NCBI GenBank assembly: GCA_031254175.1
Contig: JAIRUY010000007.1
Span: forward strand, 1-8,482
Reading direction: 5' to 3'
DNA from: Treponema sp.
Lineage (GTDB): Bacteria; Spirochaetota; Spirochaetia; Treponematales; Breznakiellaceae
Length of the DNA: 8,482 bases
Shown here: piece after piece, positions 1-3,766 of the stretch
How positions within the stretch are numbered: position 1 is the first letter of the stretch
Layout: the number at the start of each line of letters is the position of its first letter
The notes under the pieces: generated by a model
What the model was told of the DNA's origin: nothing
What the model saw: the letters and a program-made list of their open reading frames with translations, nothing else
Database searches by the model: none
Program-made: the position numbers and the translations under genes

Positions 1-411
1 GTTCTGCTTTTTTCACCTCCCCGTCTTGGAGAGAGAATTTCACGTTTACTTGCGGATGAATGTGAAAAACAGGATTTGGCGGCAGCGCTGGAAAAAGCGG
101 AAGGCTTGTTTTTTCAGAAATTAACAGGAGATGAGTTTTTGGATGAAAATGATTTGACAGCCGCTTTGGAAGAACAAAAGTTTACAGTGAACTGCCGCAT
201 ATTTGACCAAAAAGAAGAAAGGTTAATAACAGAAAAAGACCTTGCTTTTTGGTTCAATGCAGAGCAATCCCGCTGGGGCTCCTTTATGAGCCAAAATCTT
301 GAAAAAAGCGTATTTTCCGCAATTGAAGAAGCCTTTCGTATAAGAGCTGCAAAAGGGCCATTTTCTTGGAAATGGAAGAGTATCTGTTTAAAAGCCTCAT
401 CCGCAGTTTAA
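1..411 (+). CDS. 3' end of a gene resembling the C-terminal domain of RarA/methyltransferase fusion proteins (partial)
   Basis: The frame is open from the first base to TAA at 409-411, giving 136 residues without a start, so the gene begins upstream of the window. Visible features are an opening stretch VLLFSPPRLGERIS, a segment ending AEGLFFQKL, a block EERLITEKDLAFWF, and an aromatic/basic end (GPFSWKWKS). From memory, this order resembles the end of the methyltransferase-like domain fused to the AAA+ ATPase RarA (MgsA) in some bacteria: loss of helix, charged segment, R-x-IT-x(3)-L-x-WF, then W/K-rich tail. RarA acts at stalled replication forks. No ATPase motif can be seen because the N-terminal part lies outside the window. 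The family assignment is an inference; a stand-alone SAM-dependent methyltransferase is the main alternative. No terminator with a GC stem follows the stop. Confidence 0.5.
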   Translation, partial: VLLFSPPRLGERISRLLADECEKQDLAAALEKAEGLFFQKLTGDEFLDENDLTAALEEQKFTVNCRIFDQKEERLITEKDLAFWFNAEQSRWGSFMSQNLEKSVFSAIEEAFRIRAAKGPFSWKWKSICLKASSAV

Positions 412-537
412 TTAAAATATTTTCAATAAAATTGCAAAAAATACTCCCAAAAGTGCAAATTATATGTTAAAATACTTTTATAAGCCAAAAATCAATTCAT
501 ACAGGTATATTATAAATATTTCGAGAGGAGTATATTT

Positions 538-843
538 GTGAAAAAAGCTACAACGCCTAAAAAAACAGTTAAAACAACAGTAAAAAAGGCTGCTAAACCA
601 GTAAAAACATCAAAATCCGTAACAGTAAAAGAGAAAAAGAAGATAGAAAGCAAAACCGCAAAGGTAAAAAAGGCCGGTACGGCCTCAAAAACAGTAAATA
701 AGCCCAATTTAAGACCATTACCTTCATCTGGCCCTGCCGATAAACCGCTGGCGCTTCCGGTTCAGCAAAACCTCGGCCTTCCTGATGGCAGCGAATACCA
801 GCCTTCCGGTCAGCGCCGCCCCTTAATCGTTTTCCCAAAATAG
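538..843 (+). CDS. Small lysine-rich hypothetical protein (histone-H1-like composition)
   Basis: This is a 101-aa ORF with a GTG start, supported by a strong Shine-Dalgarno (AGAGGAG, 524-530) seven bases upstream. By my count the first 55 residues contain 20 lysines, mixed with Thr, Ala, Val and Ser in a repetitive K-K/T-V-K style that recalls histone-H1-like or other nucleic-acid-binding tails. From about residue 56 the protein becomes proline-rich and low in charge (NKPNLRPLPSSGPADKP and on), ending in PLIVFPK. There is no cysteine, signal peptide or membrane segment. The gene ends 13 bases before the sigma-28 promoter of the flagellin gene. I do not recognise a family. DNA or RNA binding is suggested only by composition. 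The good ribosome binding site and biased composition argue that it is real and not a chance ORF. Confidence 0.6.
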   Translation: MKKATTPKKTVKTTVKKAAKPVKTSKSVTVKEKKKIESKTAKVKKAGTASKTVNKPNLRPLPSSGPADKPLALPVQQNLGLPDGSEYQPSGQRRPLIVFPK

Positions 844-856
844 TGAAAAAAAAGAT

Positions 857-884
857 TAAAGTTTTGTTTTTATTCTGCCGATAA
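857..884 (+). promoter_or_regulatory. Sigma-28 (FliA) promoter of the first flagellin gene
   Basis: The -35 element TAAAGTTT (857-864) and -10 element GCCGATAA (877-884) both match the FliA consensus exactly. They are separated by 12 bases, one more than the usual 11. Transcription should start near 891, giving a leader of about 100 bases before the flagellin ATG. Flagellin genes are classic late, FliA-dependent genes, so motif and context agree. An inverted repeat with one bulge (875-879 with 892-896, and 881-884 with 888-891) covers the -10 element and the expected start site. Confidence 0.9.
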
Positions 885-949
885 TGATTATGGCAGATAC
901 TGTCTTCAGACGGGAAAACCGCGGAATTCCGGATGAAACATATTCTGCC

Positions 950-987
950 AACGGAAGCATGGATGCTTCTGTTCAAGTTCAAGGAGG
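950..987 (+). promoter_or_regulatory. Candidate CsrA-binding hairpin plus Shine-Dalgarno in the first flagellin leader
   Basis: Bases 950-959 pair with 964-973 (10 bp, one G-U) around loop TGGA at 960-963. If the closing A-U opens, the loop is AUGGAU. The apical sequence GCAUGGAUGC matches the CsrA consensus ACANGGANGU at all inner positions, and the A/U ends of the consensus are replaced by a G-C pair. The Shine-Dalgarno AAGGAGG (981-987) holds a second GGA 23 bases downstream and sits five bases before the ATG at 993. A GGA in a hairpin loop plus a GGA in the Shine-Dalgarno is the arrangement by which CsrA represses flagellin translation in Bacillus subtilis. The structure is seen; CsrA binding is inferred. 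Confidence 0.55.
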
Positions 988-992
988 ATCTT

Positions 993-1850
993 ATGATCAT
1001 TAATCACAACCTAAGCGCAATGTTTGCGGACAGGTCCCTCAAGGTAACCCAAGTGTTCCTTGACAAAGACATGGAGAAACTTTCTTCAGGTCTTCGTATC
1101 AATCGTGCTGGTGATGACGCATCAGGACTTGCTGTTTCTGAAAAGTTACGCAGTCAGATTCGCGGTCTTAACCAGGCTTCAACCAATGCCCAAAACGGCA
1201 TCTCCTTTATTCAGGTAGCGGAAGGATATCTCCAGGAAACCCAGGATATTGCTCAGCGCATAAGGGAATTGGCAGTTCAGGCGGCAAACGGCATTTACAG
1301 CGAAGAAGACAGAATGTACATTCAGGTCGAAGTATCAGCGCTTGTTGCCGAAATCGACAGAATCGCCAGCCATGCCCAGTTTAACGGCATGAACATGCTT
1401 ACAGGACGTTTCGCACGAATGACAGGGCAGAACGTGGTTACCGCCTCAATGTGGTTTCATATTGGCGCTAACATGGATCAGCGCAGCCAGGTATTCATCG
1501 GCACCATGACAGCAAAAGGTCTCGGAATTCGTCAAATGGATGATTCTTTCATCACATTGGAATCTCCGGATGATGCCAACAGAACAATCGGCGTTCTTGA
1601 CGCTGCTCTTAAAATTATCAACAAACAGAGAGCCGATCTTGGCGCTTATCAAAACCGTCTGGAACACGTCGTTCGCGGGTTGGATATAGGCGCTGAAAAC
1701 ATGCAGGCTTCCGAATCCAGGGTAAGGGACACCAACATGGCAAACCAGATGGTCAGCTATGTAAAGAACCAGATTCTGAGCCAGTCCGGAACAGCCATGC
1801 TCGCACAGGCAAACCAGAGAGCAACTTCGGTCTTGTCTTTACTGCAATAA
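993..1850 (+). CDS. flaB: FlaB-type flagellin, periplasmic flagellar filament core protein (first copy)
   Basis: This is a 285-aa flagellin, the usual length for spirochaete FlaB proteins, which form the core of the periplasmic flagellar filament. The N-terminal D0/D1 region begins MIINHNLSAMFADR and carries LSSGLRINRAGDDASG at residues 30-45 and IRELAVQ at 90-96, a segment that in other flagellins lies in the TLR5-recognised core. The centre is short, with no D2/D3 domains, as expected for FlaB. The C-terminal region has KQRADLGAYQNR and ends TSVLSLLQ. There is no cysteine and no signal peptide; export is by the flagellar type III system. The ATG at 993 is preferred over an in-frame upstream ATG at 933 because it has AAGGAGG five bases upstream and gives the conserved MIINHN start. 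It has its own sigma-28 promoter. It could be called flaB1, but paralogue numbering cannot be settled here. Confidence 0.96.
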   Translation: MIINHNLSAMFADRSLKVTQVFLDKDMEKLSSGLRINRAGDDASGLAVSEKLRSQIRGLNQASTNAQNGISFIQVAEGYLQETQDIAQRIRELAVQAANGIYSEEDRMYIQVEVSALVAEIDRIASHAQFNGMNMLTGRFARMTGQNVVTASMWFHIGANMDQRSQVFIGTMTAKGLGIRQMDDSFITLESPDDANRTIGVLDAALKIINKQRADLGAYQNRLEHVVRGLDIGAENMQASESRVRDTNMANQMVSYVKNQILSQSGTAMLAQANQRATSVLSLLQ

Positions 1851-1869
1851 TGTAGTAGAATCAGTATAA

Positions 1870-1920
1870 GAGGGGCAGTTTCGACCCCAAAAACCGAAAC
1901 TCCCCTCCTCTGGTGGTTTT
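1870..1920 (+). terminator. Likely terminator hairpin after the first flagellin gene
   Basis: Bases 1870-1883 pair with 1895-1907: GAGGGG and AGTTTCG against CGAAACT and CCCCTC, with one bulged C at 1876 and an 11-base loop. The stem has 13 pairs and starts 20 bases after the stop codon. The T-run is displaced: TTTT comes at 1917-1920 after a 9-base gap, and TTTTTT at 1926-1931 belongs to the next hairpin. Termination may therefore be partial, or the stem may mainly protect the 3' end. Confidence 0.6.
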
Positions 1921-1921
1921 A

Positions 1922-1959
1922 AACCTTTTTTGAGAGTCCGCGGATTCCCAAAAAAGGTT
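1922..1959. repeat. 38-base inverted repeat forming a long hairpin
   Basis: AACCTTTTTTG (1922-1932) is the exact reverse complement of CAAAAAAGGTT (1949-1959). Inside, after one A-C mismatch, GAGTC (1934-1938) pairs with GATTC (1943-1947) around loop CGCG. It stands directly behind the terminator hairpin of the first flagellin and carries a T6 tract in one arm and an A6 tract in the other, so it could act in both orientations. Its role is unknown; a backup terminator or mRNA 3'-end stabiliser fits the position. Bases 1961-1974 hold a further small 4-bp hairpin (GCCT/AGGC). Confidence 0.6.
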
Positions 1960-2058
1960 AGCCTATTAAAAGGCAGAGATATTTGACAATAGCCTTCCAT
2001 GGTTACGCGTCTTTGACGCGGTGTTGTCTGGCCGCATAGCCGGATACGTGGGACGGAT

Positions 2059-2110
2059 CGATCCAGCACCTAAAATTAAGTGTTTATGTGCAAAATTAGA
2101 TGTTGGATCG
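2059..2110 (+). other. Stem-loop upstream of the second flagellin gene
   Basis: Bases 2059-2073 pair with 2096-2110 as a 15-position stem with a single mismatch (C2069 against A2100) and one G-U, closed by a 22-base AT-rich loop. It lies about 110 bases before the second flagellin ATG. No T-run follows, so it is not a typical terminator. It directly precedes the possible promoter element at 2119-2126. A shorter hairpin (2006-2011 with 2015-2020) lies further upstream. Apart from these, I see no gene in 1976-2175. Confidence 0.5.
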
Positions 2111-2130
2111 TTCTGTATGCGGATAAAATG
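2097..2130 (+). promoter_or_regulatory. Weak candidate promoter for the second flagellin gene
   Basis: GCGGATAA at 2119-2126 differs from the sigma-28 -10 element GCCGATAA by one base. The only -35-like sequence at about the right distance, TAGATGTT at 2097-2104, is a poor match and leaves a 14-base spacer. The same stretch can be read as a sigma-70 type site, TTGGAT (2103-2108), 16 bases, TAAAAT (2125-2130). Either reading gives a leader of about 85 bases that includes the hairpin at 2176-2196. It is clearly weaker than the promoter of the first flagellin. Confidence 0.3.
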
Positions 2131-2175
2131 AACAACTGCGCGATACTGTTCACTAAAACTGCTTCCACGGAACGA

Positions 2176-2215
2176 CTCCGGCAAGGATAGCCGGGGTATG
2201 AAAAACTATGGAGGG
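2176..2215 (+). promoter_or_regulatory. Candidate CsrA-binding hairpin plus Shine-Dalgarno in the second flagellin leader
   Basis: Bases 2176-2182 pair with 2190-2196 (7 bp, one G-U) around loop AAGGATA, so GGA at 2185-2187 is apical. The sequence GCAAGGAUA shares GCANGGAU with the hairpin before the first flagellin gene. The Shine-Dalgarno GGAGGG (2210-2215) holds another GGA 25 bases downstream and lies five bases before ATG 2221. The layout repeats that of the first flagellin although the flanking sequences differ. Binding by CsrA is inferred. Confidence 0.5.
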
Positions 2216-2220
2216 TAAAA

Positions 2221-3075
2221 ATGATTATTAATCACAACATGAGCGCCTATTATGCCGATCGTCAGCTTGGCGTAACCCAGTTCAACATGACCAAAAACAT
2301 GGAGAAATTAAGCTCCGGTTTACAGATCAACAGAGCTGGTGATGATGCGTCAGGGTTAGCGGTTTCTGAGAAAATGAGAGGCCAAATCAGGGGTTTGCAG
2401 CAGGCTGAACGCAATATCCAGAACGGTGTTTCTTTTATCCAGGCTACTGAAGGTTATCTTCAGGGAACACAGGATATTCTGCACCGTCTCAGGGAATTAG
2501 CTGTACAGTCAGCCAACGGCATCTACTCCGATGAGGATCGTATGCAAATCCAGGTTGAAGTTTCGCAGATGGTTGACGAAGTTAACCGCATAGCGAGCCA
2601 TGCCCAGTTTAACGGCATGAATATGCTTACAGGGGCTTTTGCAATGGATTCAGCAAGCGGCAGAATCATGCAGCTGCATGTCGGCGCCAATATGGATCAA
2701 AACGCAAGAATCTATGTAGGCGATATGACAGCAGGAGCGCTTGGCTTAATTGACAATCAGGGAGCGGCCGGAAAACTTTCCATTGCGGATCCTGAAACGG
2801 CAAATATGGCAATCGGTACAGTAGACGCAGCGTTAAAAGTTGTTTCAAAACAGCGTGCCGATCTCGGCGCCTATCAGAACCGTTTTGAAATGGCAGCTCA
2901 GGGCGTTGCAATTGCGGCTGAAAATATTCAGGCTGCTGAATCCAGGATTAGGGATGCGAATATGGCATCAAAGATGGTTGACTACACAAGGGATTCCATC
3001 CTGACCCAAACGGGAACCGCCATGCTGGCCCAGGCCAATATGCGCACCCAGGCAGTATTACAGCTGCTTTCGTAG
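2221..3075 (+). CDS. flaB: FlaB-type flagellin, periplasmic flagellar filament core protein (second copy)
   Basis: This 284-aa flagellin is collinear with the first copy. It begins MIINHNMSAYYADR, has LSSGLQINRAGDDASG at residues 30-45 and LRELAVQ at 90-96, and contains the shared segments RIASHAQFNGMNMLTG and KQRADLGAYQNR near the end; it finishes AVLQLLS. It differs from the first copy mainly in the central part, where MWFHIGANMDQR becomes MQLHVGANMDQN and the following loop is different, as expected for paralogues with different places in the filament. No signal peptide or cysteine is present. ATG 2221 has GGAGGG five bases upstream. A terminator follows at 3103. Treponema species carry several flaB paralogues; this may be the one called flaB3 in some genomes, but I cannot decide from sequence alone. 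Confidence 0.96.
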   Translation: MIINHNMSAYYADRQLGVTQFNMTKNMEKLSSGLQINRAGDDASGLAVSEKMRGQIRGLQQAERNIQNGVSFIQATEGYLQGTQDILHRLRELAVQSANGIYSDEDRMQIQVEVSQMVDEVNRIASHAQFNGMNMLTGAFAMDSASGRIMQLHVGANMDQNARIYVGDMTAGALGLIDNQGAAGKLSIADPETANMAIGTVDAALKVVSKQRADLGAYQNRFEMAAQGVAIAAENIQAAESRIRDANMASKMVDYTRDSILTQTGTAMLAQANMRTQAVLQLLS

Positions 3076-3102
3076 TTCTTGGATAATCAAGGCAATGCGA
3101 AT

Positions 3103-3131
3103 AAAGAGACTTCTGGACGTCGTCTTTTTTT
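3103..3131 (+). terminator. Rho-independent terminator after the second flagellin gene
   Basis: AAAGAGAC (3103-3110) pairs with GTC (3119-3121) and TCTTT (3123-3127), with one bulged G at 3122 and loop TTCTGGAC. Seven T residues run from 3125 to 3131, partly inside the arm. The stem starts 28 bases after the flagellin stop codon, a normal place for a terminator. Confidence 0.75.
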
Positions 3132-3135
3132 CGCG

Positions 3136-3168
3136 TACCTGACCGCTTTAATTTTAAGCGGTCAGGTA
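3136..3168. repeat. Perfect 13-bp inverted repeat (stem-loop)
   Basis: Bases 3136-3148 (TACCTGACCGCTT) are the exact reverse complement of 3156-3168, with a 7-base loop TAATTTT. It follows the flagellin terminator by four bases. No T-run follows. Its inner part, ACCGCTT/AAGCGGT, recurs in the hairpin after flaG at 3715-3738. Confidence 0.7.
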
Positions 3169-3177
3169 AAGAAGGAT

Positions 3178-3212
3178 GGTAAACAGTGAAGTTCGCGCCT
3201 TCACTGTTTACC
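3178..3212. repeat. Perfect 14-bp inverted repeat (stem-loop)
   Basis: Bases 3178-3191 (GGTAAACAGTGAAG) are the exact reverse complement of 3199-3212, with loop TTCGCGC. It is separated from the previous hairpin by nine bases, which include GAAGGAT, and from the next by one base. No T-run follows. Confidence 0.7.
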
Positions 3213-3213
3213 C

Positions 3214-3295
3214 ACCCTGCCGAATAAATCTGGACACAATGATGACTGAGATCGGATTAGTTAAGATGGATTTATGCGGCAGGGTACAATTTTTT
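3214..3295 (+). terminator. Large stem-loop with a following T-run, terminator-like
   Basis: ACCCTGCCG (3214-3222) pairs with CGGCAGGGT (3277-3285). After one A-G mismatch, ATAAATC (3224-3230) pairs with GATTTAT (3269-3275). This gives 16 pairs around a 38-base loop that contains two GGA triplets (3232-3234 and 3254-3256). T residues at 3290-3295 follow four bases after the stem. It resembles a terminator with an unusually large loop; it could also be the 3' end of a structured RNA covering the preceding hairpins. Confidence 0.5.
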
Positions 3296-3310
3296 CGCCA
3301 GGGATTGGCG
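3296..3310 (+). other. Small hairpin with GGA in the loop, upstream of flaG
   Basis: CGCCA (3296-3300) pairs with TGGCG (3306-3310) around loop GGGAT, which places GGA at 3302-3304 in the loop. The stem can be lengthened by pairing the T-run at 3290-3295 with GGAAAA at 3311-3316, which would compete with use of that run for termination. The remaining bases to flaG, 3317-3360, hold no clear element. Confidence 0.4.
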
Positions 3311-3360
3311 GGAAAAAGGGTTTAGCCGGGGGTTAACAGACTTGGCAAAAAGCCCATTTT

Positions 3361-3370
3361 ACATGGAGGT
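3361..3370 (+). promoter_or_regulatory. flaG Shine-Dalgarno that matches the CsrA consensus
   Basis: ACAUGGAGGU fits ACANGGANGU at every defined position. It includes the Shine-Dalgarno GGAGG (3365-3369), six bases before the flaG ATG. Any AGGAGGU-type Shine-Dalgarno matches part of this consensus by default; the ACA in front is the informative part. Confidence 0.4.
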
Positions 3371-3375
3371 AAGTC

Positions 3376-3708
3376 ATGTCCGTAGCAAGTGTTGGATACC
3401 CTGTCCAGACAGCACAGCTTCCGGTTGAGCTTCGTGCGACAGTAAAACAAAGTGAAGCCGCCACTCAATCGGAACCAAAGATAAAACCTCAAGTTTTAAG
3501 TTCCACAACAGAAGATCTTAAAAGAATCAGCAAAGCGTTCAGCAAAAAGCTGGAATTTACTGTAGAGCGTGGTTCTAATCAGGTGATAGTCAAGGTGATT
3601 GACAAAGAAACCGATAAGGTGATTAAGGTACTTCCGCCTGAAGAATTACAGCGGTTACACAGAAATCTTAAAGAGGTCATTGGTCTTTTATTTGATGAGA
3701 TGGTGTAA
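3376..3708 (+). CDS. flaG: FlaG family flagellar protein
   Basis: This is a 110-aa protein, a typical size for FlaG. Residues 1-45 are polar and likely disordered. The FlaG domain follows from about residue 48: DLKRISKAFSKKLEFTV, then the strand pair QVIVKVIDKETDKVIKVLPP, then EELQRLHRNLKEVIGLLFDEMV. The V-I-D-x(2)-T-x(2)-V-I-x-x-LPP-E-E core is the family signature. FlaG is found next to fliD in many bacteria and is linked to control of filament length and stability, though its mechanism is poorly known. There is no signal peptide. The ATG is supported by GGAGG six bases upstream. It sits between the second flagellin gene and fliD, and is separated from the former by terminator-like structures, so it probably starts a separate transcript with fliD; I found no convincing promoter. 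Confidence 0.92.
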   Translation: MSVASVGYPVQTAQLPVELRATVKQSEAATQSEPKIKPQVLSSTTEDLKRISKAFSKKLEFTVERGSNQVIVKVIDKETDKVIKVLPPEELQRLHRNLKEVIGLLFDEMV

Positions 3709-3714
3709 GCATTA

Positions 3715-3738
3715 ACCGCTTTTTTTATTTCAAGCGGT
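3715..3738 (+). other. Hairpin between flaG and fliD
   Basis: ACCGCTT (3715-3721) pairs with AAGCGGT (3732-3738), with a T-rich 10-base loop. Since the T-run is in the loop and no T-run follows the stem, it is unlikely to terminate fully. It lies between the flaG stop and the fliD Shine-Dalgarno, where it may set the relative amounts of the two messages. The same arms occur at 3142-3148 and 3156-3162. Confidence 0.4.
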
Positions 3739-3766
3739 GTGCCGGATTTTGGGAGGTTATCAGGTC

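Noticed and set aside
432..483. Possible sigma-70 promoter for the lysine-rich ORF (TTGCAA or GTGCAA with AT-rich -10 candidates)
   Set aside because: In this AT-rich stretch many weak matches exist and none has both a good element pair and good spacing.
933..992. Upstream in-frame ATG as the start of the first flagellin, giving a 20-residue extension
   Set aside because: It lacks a proper ribosome binding site, whereas ATG 993 has AAGGAGG and yields the conserved flagellin N-terminus; the stretch forms the leader hairpin instead.
593..1000. 135-codon open frame on the minus strand
   Set aside because: It covers the lysine-rich gene and the flagellin promoter on the other strand and its translation has no protein-like pattern; it is a shadow of the Lys-rich codons.
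1983..2011. TTGACA at 1983-1988 as a sigma-70 -35 element for the second flagellin gene
   Set aside because: No acceptable -10 element lies 16-18 bases downstream; the region there is GC-rich.
2198..2218. Six-codon ORF (MKNYGG, stop TAA) overlapping the Shine-Dalgarno of the second flagellin gene, possibly a leader peptide
   Set aside because: It has no well-placed ribosome binding site, it is very short, and the first flagellin leader has no equivalent. Chance is more likely.
3136..3285. Run of palindromes considered as a CRISPR array or integration site
   Set aside because: The palindromes differ in sequence and length, with no direct repeats or regular spacers, and no integrase or cas gene is nearby.
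3737..3766. GTG 3737 as fliD start
   Set aside because: It lies inside the hairpin after flaG and ahead of the Shine-Dalgarno at 3751-3756; the extra residues are not FliD-like.
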